The notes under the pieces: model-generated
The model's input: only the letters and a program-made list of their open reading frames with translations
What the model was told of the DNA's origin: nothing
The model's database searches: none
From: Acidimicrobiia bacterium
GTDB taxonomy: Bacteria; Actinomycetota; Acidimicrobiia; Acidimicrobiales; Aldehydirespiratoraceae
NCBI GenBank assembly: GCA_022828135.1
Contig: JAJEJB010000032.1
Span: forward strand, 124,001-188,000
Length of the DNA: 64,000 nt
Direction: 5' to 3'
Part shown: one piece after another, positions 35,039 through 43,559 of the stretch
Layout: every line of letters begins with the position of its first letter
Position numbering within the stretch: position 1 is the stretch's first letter
Made by a program: the position numbers and the translations under genes

Positions 35039-36013
35039 ATGACCACCCTGATCACCGGCGCCGGCATGATCGGCTCGCTGGCGGCGGCCCGCATCGTCTC
35101 GGAGCGGAGCGAGCGGCCCGTCCTCTACGACGTCGCCTTCAGCGAGCGGAACCTCAGCGAGCGGCTGGACCGCGGTTCGGTGGAGCTCGTCAAGGGCGAC
35201 ATCGGCGACATCGGCGACCTGCTGCGAGCCATCGAGGACCACGGCATCGAGCGCATCATCCACACGGCTTCGCTGCTCACCCGGGACCTGATCCCCCGCC
35301 CGGTGTCGGGCGTGAGGGTCAACGTCATGGGCACGCTCAACGTCTTGGAGGCCGCTCGTATGGCCGGCCTCCAGCGAGTGGTGTTCTGCAGCTCGACGGT
35401 GGTGACGATGGGCCGGCGCCGGGTTGCCCCCGCCGACGACACGGTGGAGGACTTCACCCTCAGCGTGGTGAGCGAGTATCCGCCGTCGCTGTACGCGTCT
35501 ATGAAGCTGGCCTCGGAGTGGCTGTGCCACAACTACACCGACTCCTACGGGCTCGACACCGCAGTGGTGCGCTTCGGCGGCGTGTTCGGACCCTGGCACG
35601 GCGTGCCCGGCGGCGGACCCAGCAAGCTCCTGAAGCAGCTCATCGAATGCGCGCATTTCGGGCGCACCTACCGCATCGCCGAGCCCGACTTGCACCGTCA
35701 GGGCATGGACTACACCTATTCCGTTGACGGCGCCCAGGCTCTGGTGAGGGCGGCCTTCGCTCCCGAGGTCCCCAACCGGGTCTACAACGCCACCATGGGA
35801 GAGCTCCACACCATCGCGGCCATCATCTCCGAGATCGAGCAGGCCGCGGGTCGCCCGATCGACCTCGAGGTCACCCAAGAGGATTCGATGACCAAGTACG
35901 GCAACCCGACCAGCCCCATGGACCTGGCCGCGTCGCGCCGCGATCTCTCCTACAAGGTGGAGTACCCGATGGGCCGGGCCGTGGCCGACTACTTGGCATG
36001 GCTGGCCCGATGA
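35039..36013 (+). CDS. NAD-dependent epimerase/dehydratase (extended SDR)
   Basis: The 324-residue protein has the Rossmann motif MTTLITGAGMIGSLAAARIV (an atypical G-A-G-M-I-G), VNVMGTLNVLEAARMAG, the Ser in VVFCSSTVVT and the active-site YASMK (Tyr and Lys of YxxxK), then GGVFGPWHG. This is the extended SDR architecture. It precedes and overlaps (ATGA) an amidohydrolase and has a close relative at 51638-52585. A ribosome site GGAAGGA precedes ATG 35039. The substrate is not known; sugar-nucleotide epimerisation is only one possibility, because some relatives oxidise small hydroxy acids or lactones. Confidence 0.9.
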   Translation: MTTLITGAGMIGSLAAARIVSERSERPVLYDVAFSERNLSERLDRGSVELVKGDIGDIGDLLRAIEDHGIERIIHTASLLTRDLIPRPVSGVRVNVMGTLNVLEAARMAGLQRVVFCSSTVVTMGRRRVAPADDTVEDFTLSVVSEYPPSLYASMKLASEWLCHNYTDSYGLDTAVVRFGGVFGPWHGVPGGGPSKLLKQLIECAHFGRTYRIAEPDLHRQGMDYTYSVDGAQALVRAAFAPEVPNRVYNATMGELHTIAAIISEIEQAAGRPIDLEVTQEDSMTKYGNPTSPMDLAASRRDLSYKVEYPMGRAVADYLAWLAR

Positions 36014-37110
36014 GGGTGATCGACGCCGACGGCCACGTGCAGGAGGACTCGTCGGAGATCCTCGAGTACCTGCCGACGACGTATCGGGAGATGGCCCTGG
36101 AGACGCCCCGCAGCGTGGGACTGGTGCCTCCGGTGGTGGGCCTGTTCCCGCCGCTCGACCATGTGCACACCAGCTTCCGGCACTCCGCGGCCAGCTTCAA
36201 CCGGGCCGGGAGGGTCAGGGCCCCGCAGTGGCGGGAGTTCCTCGACACGGTCGGCATCTCCGCGGCGGTGCTGTACCCCACCGCAGGCCTGTCGATCGGC
36301 AGGGTCAACTATCCCGAGGTGGCGGTGGCGCTGGCCCGGGCCTACAACGACTGGCTCAGCGACACCCACACCTCCGCCGACGATCGGCTCAGCGGCATGG
36401 CCCTTCTGCCGCTGCAGACTCCGGCCGCGGCCGTCGAGGAACTGCAGCGGGCGGTCACCGAGCTCGGTCTGGTGGGTGCCATGCTGCCCTCGAACGGGCT
36501 GAAGGGCCATCTCGGCTCCCGGGAGTACTGGCCGGTGTACGCCGAGGCCGAACGGCTCGGCTGCGCCCTCTCGGTCCACGGGGGCTGCCACGCCAACTTC
36601 GGCGTCGACCATCTCGACGTGTGGCCCTTCGTGCATGCCCTGGGCCATCCGTGGGGCCAGATGATCGCGCTGGCCGGGATCGTCTCCAACGGCATCCTCG
36701 ACCGCCATCCCGGTCTGCGCATCGCCTTCCTGGAGGGCGGGGTCAACTGGTTCGTCACCTGCCTGGAGCGTTTCGACAACTCCTGGGCCGCGTTCAGCCA
36801 GCACGATCCGGACGGACGTTTCTGCGCGGTGGAGCCCGGCGAGCGGGTCAGCGACTACGTGCTGGCCCACGCCGACGCGGGCCGGGTGTTCGTGGGCTGC
36901 GAGGGCGACGAGCTGGGACTGGCCCGCTTCGTGGAGCTGGTGGGCAGCGCGCCCCTGGTGTTCTCGTCGGATTTCCCTCACGAGGTCACCGCCGACACCT
37001 GCTGCCAGGAGATCGGCGAGCTGCTGGAGAATCCCGAGCTGGCTCACTCCGACAAGCAGGCCATCCTCGCCGGCAACGCCGAACGCCTCTATGGCTCCCT
37101 GGAGGCGTGA
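36010..37110 (+). CDS. Amidohydrolase family 2 (ACMSD/TIM-barrel metal-dependent) hydrolase
   Basis: From ATG 36010 (overlapping the SDR stop) the 366-residue product starts MRVIDADGHVQEDSSEILEY, with the D-x-D-x-H metal motif, followed by SVHGGCHANFGVDHLDVWPF (barrel histidines) and the catalytic Asp segment VFSSDFPHEV. These are features of amidohydrolase-2 enzymes that decarboxylate or hydrolyse ring-cleavage products. A GTG/ATG 12 nt upstream is possible. Coupling with an SDR suggests consecutive catabolic steps. Confidence 0.9.
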   Translation: MRVIDADGHVQEDSSEILEYLPTTYREMALETPRSVGLVPPVVGLFPPLDHVHTSFRHSAASFNRAGRVRAPQWREFLDTVGISAAVLYPTAGLSIGRVNYPEVAVALARAYNDWLSDTHTSADDRLSGMALLPLQTPAAAVEELQRAVTELGLVGAMLPSNGLKGHLGSREYWPVYAEAERLGCALSVHGGCHANFGVDHLDVWPFVHALGHPWGQMIALAGIVSNGILDRHPGLRIAFLEGGVNWFVTCLERFDNSWAAFSQHDPDGRFCAVEPGERVSDYVLAHADAGRVFVGCEGDELGLARFVELVGSAPLVFSSDFPHEVTADTCCQEIGELLENPELAHSDKQAILAGNAERLYGSLEA

Positions 37111-38360
37111 GCAGGGCGCTGTGAGATCAGGCGGCCGGTCACTGCCATCACGGCGGCGGCCGCTCCCGATGTGATGGCCGCGAAGCTCCAGGCCCAGCCG
37201 TAGCTGGTCGCCTCCACCAGCAGGCCGAACAGCACCGGACCGCACACCGCTCCGGTGAAGTTGCCCGTCATGGTGATGCCGGTGGCCGCGCCCGGCGCCG
37301 ACGGGTTGTAGCGCACCGTGGCCAGATGGAACAGGCCCGGCCACGCGTACGAGGTCGCGAAGGCGAACGGCATGGCCGCGTACAGCATCGCCTTGGATCC
37401 TGTCGACAGCCCTACGAAGGCCAGCGCAGCCACCGCGAACATCGCGGTGAGCATGTGGAACGGGCTGAGCGACGCCCGGTCCGCGCTGGCTCCCATGGCG
37501 AGCCTCGAAGCGATCCCGACCACGCTTCCCGCCATCAGCAGGATCCCGGCCGCGGCCTCGTCGATGCCGATCTCCACGCTCGACAGCACGAAGAACGAGC
37601 TGAGCGCCATGGAGCCCATGGCGGCCAGGCAAGTGGAGCAGGTCACCGCGATCAGCAACCGCATGGCGACGTCGGGGCGGGGCCGGACCAGCGGACGGTC
37701 GGTGACGGCACGCCGGCGACTCGTGGCCGGCGGCGTCCTGCCGACGGCCGGCACGCCCAGCGACACCGCGAAGGCGAGCAGCCCGCCCAGCACGAAGGCC
37801 CAGCTCCAGCCGATCGTCAGCCCGACCGTGGGGATGGCCAGACCCCCCAGCAGCGCGGCGGCCGGGACTCCCGCTTTCTGGATGCCCAGCGCGAGCCCTT
37901 GGCGGCGGCTGGAGACCCCCCTGGCAACGTACAGGTTGGCTGCGGGCTGTCCCAATGAGTTGGCCAGGCCGGCCAGACCGACGAGGATCATCAGTGCCAG
38001 CCAGGACCGGCCCAGCGCGCCGGTTACGAGCAGGACGGCACCGGCCGCCGCGGTGGAGAGGCGCAGCCCCGTCGTGGGCCCGATGCGCTCCACCATCCGT
38101 CCGGACAGTGCCGAGGTCAGGGCGCCCACGAAGAAGAAGGCACTCACTGTCATCCCGATCTCGGCCTCCCCGATACCGAGGTCGTCCTGGATCTGGACCG
38201 CCAGGGCGCTCACCAGCGTCGGGCTGAGGTTGGCGGCCGCCGTCACCAGCAGGGAGGCCGTCACCAGGGCGGTGAACCCGGCGCCGTGTCCCGCACTTCC
38301 CACGAGGCTGCCTCGGCCCGGTCCGGAGCGATCATGCACCTGTCCGGAGCGATCGTGCAC
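37089..38360 (-). CDS. MFS transporter
   Basis: The product of about 423 residues (GTG 38360, with GAGAGGA 9 nt upstream) has a hydrophilic N-tail with a duplicated HDRSGQV heptad and then about 12 membrane segments, including FFFVGALTSALSGRMVERIGPTTGLRLS, an MFS loop 2-3 motif. An alternative GTG at 38303 would drop the duplicated heptads. The 3' end overlaps the convergent amidohydrolase by 22 nt. Substrate unknown. It is divergent from the aldehyde-dehydrogenase operon, with the GTATAC pair between them. Confidence 0.87.
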   Translation of the reverse strand: MHDRSGQVHDRSGPGRGSLVGSAGHGAGFTALVTASLLVTAAANLSPTLVSALAVQIQDDLGIGEAEIGMTVSAFFFVGALTSALSGRMVERIGPTTGLRLSTAAAGAVLLVTGALGRSWLALMILVGLAGLANSLGQPAANLYVARGVSSRRQGLALGIQKAGVPAAALLGGLAIPTVGLTIGWSWAFVLGGLLAFAVSLGVPAVGRTPPATSRRRAVTDRPLVRPRPDVAMRLLIAVTCSTCLAAMGSMALSSFFVLSSVEIGIDEAAAGILLMAGSVVGIASRLAMGASADRASLSPFHMLTAMFAVAALAFVGLSTGSKAMLYAAMPFAFATSYAWPGLFHLATVRYNPSAPGAATGITMTGNFTGAVCGPVLFGLLVEATSYGWAWSFAAITSGAAAAVMAVTGRLISQRPAHASREP

Positions 38361-38362
38361 CT
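38321..38362. repeat. Two tandem 21-bp units at the MFS gene start
   Basis: GTCCGGAGCGATC(A/G)TGCACCT occurs twice head to tail with one mismatch. Being a multiple of three, it only changes the N-tail length of the MFS protein by seven residues. Confidence 0.85.
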
Positions 38363-38406
38363 GGATGCATCCTCTCGTTGGCAAGTCTCGAACCGGTCGG
38401 CCTAGG

Positions 38407-38426
38407 GTATACGGCGTCCTGTATAC
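38407..38426. promoter_or_regulatory. Paired GTATAC operator candidates in a divergent promoter
   Basis: GTATAC at 38407-38412 and 38421-38426, centre distance 14 bp, lie between the MFS gene and the aldehyde-dehydrogenase operon. The core GT-N2-AC is the FadR/GntR-family half-site arrangement. Confidence 0.5.
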
Positions 38427-38489
38427 AAAGCGCGGTCGTGCGCGGCGCGCCCGCCTCGCAGGCGATGCGCACGCTGGTGGAGGCACGCC

Positions 38490-39944
38490 ATGACGCTGGT
38501 ACCCGCTCGGATCGCCGTGGACGGCAGCGGCGACGCCGACGAGGTCGGCATCCTGATCGACGGCGCCATCCGGCCCGGCTCGGGCCCCGAGCAGAAGCTG
38601 GTCAGCCGGAGCGACGGCCGGGTGCTGGCCGTGATGCGCAGCGCCGGCCCCGAAGACGTCCGCACCGCGTACGAAGCGGCCGCCCGGGCGGCGCCGGACT
38701 GGGGCGCCCTGGGTCCCGCAGCCCGGGCCGAGGTGCTGCACCGTGCTGCCGGGCTGTTCCTCGAGCGGGCCGACGAGCTGGCCCCGATCATCTCCGCCGA
38801 CATGGGCAAGCCGGCCTCGGAGGCCAGGGTCGAGGTGGCCAAGGGGGCGGCCGTGCTCGACTACTACGCCGAGCTCGGCTACCGGCGCCTGGGGACCACC
38901 TACTCCACCGACTTCGACGAGGACATCTTCACGCTGATCGAGCCGCTCGGCACCGTCGCCCTCATCACTCCCTGGAACTTCCCGTTCACGATCCCGATCC
39001 GCAAGCTGTCGGCCGCCCTGGCCGCCGGCAACGCCGTGATCTTCAAGCCGTCCACCAACGCCGGCATCACCGGCCTGATGATCGCGGCCACCCTGCTCGA
39101 CGCCGGTCTTCCCGCGGGCCTGCTGCATGCCACGATCGGCCGGAGCTCGGTGATCACCGACGCCCTGCTGTCGGCGCCCGAGCTCGACGGCGTGAGCCTC
39201 ACGGGTTCCTACGAGGCCGCGGTGGACATCAGGAGCCGGCTCCGGATGGAGGTGCCGTTCCAGGCCGAGCTGGGCGGCAAGAACACCATCGTGGTGTGGG
39301 CCGACGCCGACCTCGACAAGGCCGCCGACATCATCGTGGCCTCCAGCTTCCGCAACAACGGCCAGATCTGCACGGCGGCGGGCCGGCTGCTGGTGCACAC
39401 CGACGTCTACGACGATCTGCTGTCTCTGCTGACGGCCCGGTTGAGCGACATGACCGACACGTCGGGCGCCGACGAGCTCGGGATCCTGGTCAGTGACGGC
39501 GAGGCGGGCCGGGTCGAGGACTACGTGTCCCTGGCCGAGCATCAGGCCCGCGACGTGGTGCGCCCGGAACCCGGGGGGTGGCGCGACGGCCGGGTGGCGC
39601 CCGCCCTGCTGGTGGATCCGGCCACCGGGCCGCTCACCACCGAGGAGATCTTCGGTCCCGTGGTCACCTTCGAGCCGGTGAGCGACATCGACGAGGCTGT
39701 CGCCATGGCCAACGCCACCGCCTACGGCCTCACCTCCGGCATCGTCACCGGCGACATCGCGGTAGCCCGCCGCTTCTGGAAGGGCTCGCACGCAGGCACC
39801 GTCAAGGTCAATTCGCCCCTCACCGGCGTCCCCTTCCATGTGCCCTTCGAGGGCTACGGGCACTCCGGCGCGGGCTGGGCCGAGGGCGGGGAGTCGTCGC
39901 TCGAGTTCTTCACCCGCACCAAGACCGTCTACGTGCGCTCCTAG
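38490..39944 (+). CDS. Aldehyde dehydrogenase
   Basis: The 484-residue ALDH has TPWNFPFTIPIRKLSAALAA, the Glu of AELGGKNTIVVWADADLDKA and the catalytic Cys in RNNGQICTAAGRLLVH, then TEEIFGPVVTFEPV. It is intact and full length. First gene of an apparent operon with a haem-oxygenase-fold protein, a second ALDH and an MFS carrier. Substrate not assigned. Confidence 0.94.
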   Translation: MTLVPARIAVDGSGDADEVGILIDGAIRPGSGPEQKLVSRSDGRVLAVMRSAGPEDVRTAYEAAARAAPDWGALGPAARAEVLHRAAGLFLERADELAPIISADMGKPASEARVEVAKGAAVLDYYAELGYRRLGTTYSTDFDEDIFTLIEPLGTVALITPWNFPFTIPIRKLSAALAAGNAVIFKPSTNAGITGLMIAATLLDAGLPAGLLHATIGRSSVITDALLSAPELDGVSLTGSYEAAVDIRSRLRMEVPFQAELGGKNTIVVWADADLDKAADIIVASSFRNNGQICTAAGRLLVHTDVYDDLLSLLTARLSDMTDTSGADELGILVSDGEAGRVEDYVSLAEHQARDVVRPEPGGWRDGRVAPALLVDPATGPLTTEEIFGPVVTFEPVSDIDEAVAMANATAYGLTSGIVTGDIAVARRFWKGSHAGTVKVNSPLTGVPFHVPFEGYGHSGAGWAEGGESSLEFFTRTKTVYVRS

Positions 39945-39978
39945 CCGCACCAGAACCACAACCAGAAAGAGGCTTCCA

Positions 39979-40698
39979 ATGCTCGGACCCGTCGAATACC
40001 GCCAAGCCCTGGAGGCTGCCCGCGACGAGTGGCACTCCAAGAACCACCCCTTCTTCAAGACCTGGGCTGCCGGAGAGCTGTCCAACGGGGCCATGAGGGC
40101 CTACTGCCAGCAGCACTTCAACTTCGTGAGCAATGCGTCGCGCTACTCGGGGATCATGTACGGGCTGTGCGACTGGCACGACGCCCGGGAGCTGCTGCTG
40201 GAGAACCTCAACGAGGAGGAGGACCCCGACGAGCGCCACGTCGATCTGCTCTCCCGCTTCGGCATGGCCCTGGGCATGACCTTCGAGGAGGGGCGGTCGG
40301 CTCCCGATCTGCCCACCACCGCCGCGCTCAAGGACTTCATCATCAACACGCTGATGATGAAGAGCGTGCTGGAGGGCATCGCCACCCTCACCATCGGGCT
40401 GGAGTCGCAGGTTCCCGAGCTGTACGCGCCGCTGATCGACCCGCTGCGCAACGTCTACGGGTTCTCCGACGAAGACATCGAGTTCTTCACCCTGCACGTC
40501 GTGGCCGACGTCGAGCACGGCGACGCCGGCTTCGAGATCATCACCAACCACTCGGTCGACGAGCGCGACCAGCAGACGGTGATCGAACAGGTGCGCCTGG
40601 CCGCCATGAAGCGCTGGTTCTACATGGACGGGCTGTGGCTGCAGTACGTGGAGGGCCGCCAGTGGTACCCCGCGGCCGGCGCCCAGGCCGCGGCCTGA
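39979..40698 (+). CDS. TenA/PqqC-like haem-oxygenase-fold protein (possible di-iron oxidase)
   Basis: From ATG 39979 the 239-residue all-helical product starts with WHSKNHPFFKTWAAGELSNG and AMRAYCQQHFNF, features of the TenA/PqqC/CADD superfamily. EEEDPDERHVDLLSRFG and VVADVEHGDAGFEI supply Glu/His/Asp candidates for a di-iron site as in the haem-oxygenase-like di-iron oxidases. TenA thiaminases have a Cys nucleophile, which is not evident here. AAAGAGG-like sequence precedes the ATG. Between two ALDH genes, it may catalyse an oxidative step, but no substrate is implied. Confidence 0.8.
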   Translation: MLGPVEYRQALEAARDEWHSKNHPFFKTWAAGELSNGAMRAYCQQHFNFVSNASRYSGIMYGLCDWHDARELLLENLNEEEDPDERHVDLLSRFGMALGMTFEEGRSAPDLPTTAALKDFIINTLMMKSVLEGIATLTIGLESQVPELYAPLIDPLRNVYGFSDEDIEFFTLHVVADVEHGDAGFEIITNHSVDERDQQTVIEQVRLAAMKRWFYMDGLWLQYVEGRQWYPAAGAQAAA

Positions 40699-40732
40699 TC
40701 CTGTAACCGGCCCGGTCTCCGGGCCCAGCATT

Positions 40733-42253
40733 ATGACTGCGCTGACAGACCTGCTCGAACTGCCGGCCGGAGCGGCCGCCGACGCCGACGTCCCGATGTG
40801 GATCGACGGCCGGGCGGTGGCATCGGCCGACGGCGACGCGGCACGGCGCGACGACGTCTGCCCTTCCACCGGTGCGGTGCTGGCCCGGGTGCATCAGGCG
40901 TCCGCGGCCGACATCGACCGGGCCGTGGCCGCCGCGGCCCGGTCCCAGCCCGCGTGGGCCGCGATGGGGATCCACGAGCGGGCCGCCCGGCTGGCCGAGT
41001 GGGGCCGGAGGGTGGCGGAGACCGCGCCCCGGCTGGGCCTGCTCGATGCCCGCGACGGCGGGACGGCGGTCTCCTCCATGGCGGCCAGCGCGGCCAAGGG
41101 CGGCAAGTTCCTCCAGACCATCGCGGGAGTGGCCCCCGAACTCCACGGCAGGACCATTCCGGCCACGCCCTCCGGGTTGCACTTCACCGAGCCCGCACCG
41201 TGGGGCGTGGTCGCTGCGGTGTGCGCCTACAACCATCCCACCCTCTTCACCTGCATGAAGGCCGCGCCCGCGCTGGCCGCGGGCAACTCGGTGGTGCTCA
41301 AGCCGGCCGAGCAGACTCCCTTGTCGCCGCTGGTGATCGCCTCGCTGGCCGCCGATCTGCTGCCGGAGGGCGTGCTCAACATCGTGCCCGGGGGCGCGGC
41401 CGCGGGCGAGGCCCTGGTCGCGCACCCCGACGTTCCCCGGGTGTCGTTCACCGGCTCGCTGCGCACCGGTCTGGCGGTGCAGGCCGCCGCCGGAGCGTCG
41501 GGGGTCCTCAAGAGCGTCACCCTGGAGTTGGGCGGCAAGAACCCCATCCTGATCTTCGACGACGTCGACCCCGACACCGCCGCGGCCGCGGTGGTGAAGG
41601 GCTCGAACTTCGCCCGGGTGGGCGGGCAGAGCTGCGGCGCCACCAGCCGGCTCCTCATCCACGCCGGGTTGCGCGAGGCCGTGCTCGAGCGGGTGGTGGA
41701 GTCGACCGAGCAGATCCGCATCGGCATGCCCGACGATCCGTCGTCGGACATGGGGTGCATGGTGTCGCACGCCCACCGCGACCGGATCCTGGGATTCGTC
41801 GATGCGGGCCGGGCCGACGGCGGGCGGCTGCTCACGGGCGGCACGCCCCCGGCCGATCCGCAGCTCGCCGCGGGCGCCTTCATCCGGCCGGCCGTGTTCG
41901 ACGAGGTGGACCACGGCGCCACCATCGCCCAACAGGAGATATTCGGGCCGGTTCTGGCCGTGACATCCTTCACCGACGCGGCCGACGCCGTCGCCATGGC
42001 CAACGACACCCCCTACGGGCTGACCGCCAGCATCTGGAGCAACGATGTGAACCGGGCGCTCGGCGCGGCCCGGGCCATCGACGCCGGCTACGTGTGGGTC
42101 AACGACGTGGAGGTGCGCTACCCGGGCCTGCCCTTCGGCGGTTGGAAGCAGTCGGGCATCGGCAAGGAGCTTGGCCTCGTCGACGACATCCTGAGCCACA
42201 CCCGTTCCAAGGCCGTCAGCATCGCCATCACGCCCGCCGTCACATCCGGGTGA
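40733..42253 (+). CDS. Aldehyde dehydrogenase (betaine-aldehyde-dehydrogenase-like)
   Basis: This 506-residue ALDH has VCAYNHPTLFTCMKAAPALA, ELGGKNPILIFDDVDPDTAA and the catalytic Cys in RVGGQSCGATSRLLIH; the C-terminus YPGLPFGGWKQSGIGKELG is the usual end of BADH-like enzymes. TGA overlaps the GTG start of the MFS gene (GTGA). Confidence 0.93.
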   Translation: MTALTDLLELPAGAAADADVPMWIDGRAVASADGDAARRDDVCPSTGAVLARVHQASAADIDRAVAAAARSQPAWAAMGIHERAARLAEWGRRVAETAPRLGLLDARDGGTAVSSMAASAAKGGKFLQTIAGVAPELHGRTIPATPSGLHFTEPAPWGVVAAVCAYNHPTLFTCMKAAPALAAGNSVVLKPAEQTPLSPLVIASLAADLLPEGVLNIVPGGAAAGEALVAHPDVPRVSFTGSLRTGLAVQAAAGASGVLKSVTLELGGKNPILIFDDVDPDTAAAAVVKGSNFARVGGQSCGATSRLLIHAGLREAVLERVVESTEQIRIGMPDDPSSDMGCMVSHAHRDRILGFVDAGRADGGRLLTGGTPPADPQLAAGAFIRPAVFDEVDHGATIAQQEIFGPVLAVTSFTDAADAVAMANDTPYGLTASIWSNDVNRALGAARAIDAGYVWVNDVEVRYPGLPFGGWKQSGIGKELGLVDDILSHTRSKAVSIAITPAVTSG

Positions 42254-43431
42254 CTGGCGAGGGCTCGGGCTCCGACGCCGGTCCCGGCTCCGGCGGCCCC
42301 GCCGACCCGGCGCCGCGCCGCGAGGTCGTGGGCCAGTACGCGGGAGCGCTGCTCTTCTCGCTGAGCCTGGGCGTTACCGTGGTGGCCTACCCGCTGTTCG
42401 TGATCGACCAGGGCCGGTCACCGACAGTGGCGGGAGTGCTGGTGGGGTTCTCGGCCGCGGTGCAGGTGCTGACCCGGTCGCGGCTCGGCTCGGTGATGCG
42501 GGTCGTGTCCAACTCCGACGTCATCACCGCTGCGGCCGTGTTGATGTGCCTCTCGGTCGGGCTGCTGGTCTTCGAGTCGGGGCTGGTCGCGCTGGTCGTC
42601 TCAGCCGCGGTGCAGGGCGTGGCCCGGGCCTGCTTCTGGACGGGCAACCAGGTGCAGATCGTGCGGTCTCCCCGTCCCACATCCAGGGGAATCGCCACCC
42701 TGAACATGGTGGCCACCGTCGGGATGCTGATCGGCCCGGCCGCGGGCGGGATCATTGCCCAGAGCTCGTACCGGGCCGCGTTCGCGGTTGCATCCGCGGT
42801 GGCCCTGGCCGGCATCGCGCCCACGCTGGCGCTGTCGCGCCCGCCCCCGTTCGCTCGGGTGGGCGGCCACAGCTACCTCCAGCTGCTGCGCAACCGGGGA
42901 GTGCGCGTGGGCGTGTGGGCCAGCGTCGCGGTCGGTGCCTGGCGCGGCCTGCTGGGCTCCTATGTGCCCATCGGGCTCGACGCGGCCGGCAGCAGCGAGA
43001 CCGCAATCGGCGTGGTGGTGGCGGTGGCCAACGGCGCGGCCGCGGTGAGCGGCTACCTCGCGGTCGACACGGAAGGCTCGCGGGTGGCCCCCGGTGTGGC
43101 CCGCTGGGGCGCGGTCACCCTGGTGGCCACCGCGCTGGTGGGCTTCGAACTGCCCGTCGCGCTGATCACGGCCGCGCTCGTGGCCGGGGGCGCGGCCATC
43201 GGCCTGTTGCAGGTCCTGGCCATCACCGCGGTGAGCGAGGCGGTCCGCCCCGAGCTTCAGGGCGACGCGGTGACCATCGCGGGGGTCGCCCGGGGCGTCA
43301 CCCTGTCCGGCGCGCCGCTGGGGGTGGCCGCCCTGCTGGTGGTGGGGCTGGGACCGGCCGTGCTGGCGGCCACGGTCGCGCTGGTCGGTCCCGCGGCCCT
43401 GTTCTGCCGGCCTCGCTTCAACCCGGAATAA
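42250..43431 (+). CDS. MFS transporter, exporter-like
   Basis: Starts at GTG 42250, overlapping the ALDH stop, giving 393 residues. About 12 membrane segments, with a Gly-rich N-tail and a central loop LSRPPPFARVGGHSY. No substrate-specific motif was recognised. Its position last in the operon suggests it handles a substrate or product of the two ALDHs. Confidence 0.85.
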   Translation: MTGEGSGSDAGPGSGGPADPAPRREVVGQYAGALLFSLSLGVTVVAYPLFVIDQGRSPTVAGVLVGFSAAVQVLTRSRLGSVMRVVSNSDVITAAAVLMCLSVGLLVFESGLVALVVSAAVQGVARACFWTGNQVQIVRSPRPTSRGIATLNMVATVGMLIGPAAGGIIAQSSYRAAFAVASAVALAGIAPTLALSRPPPFARVGGHSYLQLLRNRGVRVGVWASVAVGAWRGLLGSYVPIGLDAAGSSETAIGVVVAVANGAAAVSGYLAVDTEGSRVAPGVARWGAVTLVATALVGFELPVALITAALVAGGAAIGLLQVLAITAVSEAVRPELQGDAVTIAGVARGVTLSGAPLGVAALLVVGLGPAVLAATVALVGPAALFCRPRFNPE

Positions 43432-43447
43432 GCAGGTCCTCGTTGCT

Positions 43448-43485
43448 GTATACAACGACTTGCAGGGTTGTCTGTGCCGGTATAC
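43448..43485. promoter_or_regulatory. Two GTATAC operator candidates upstream of the binding-protein gene
   Basis: GTATAC at 43448-43453 (context TTGCTGTATACAACG) and 43480-43485 (context CCGGTATACCG). The first half-site continues as CTGTATACAA, the second is a CCGGTATACCG palindrome. They lie 75-112 nt upstream of the lipoprotein start, as expected for a repressor site. Confidence 0.5.
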
Positions 43486-43559
43486 CGTGAGCGGTCCGGC
43501 TGTGGGTCCGTATGCCGCAGCTGTCCTCGACCACGGATTCACTTGGGGGGTAGCTCCAG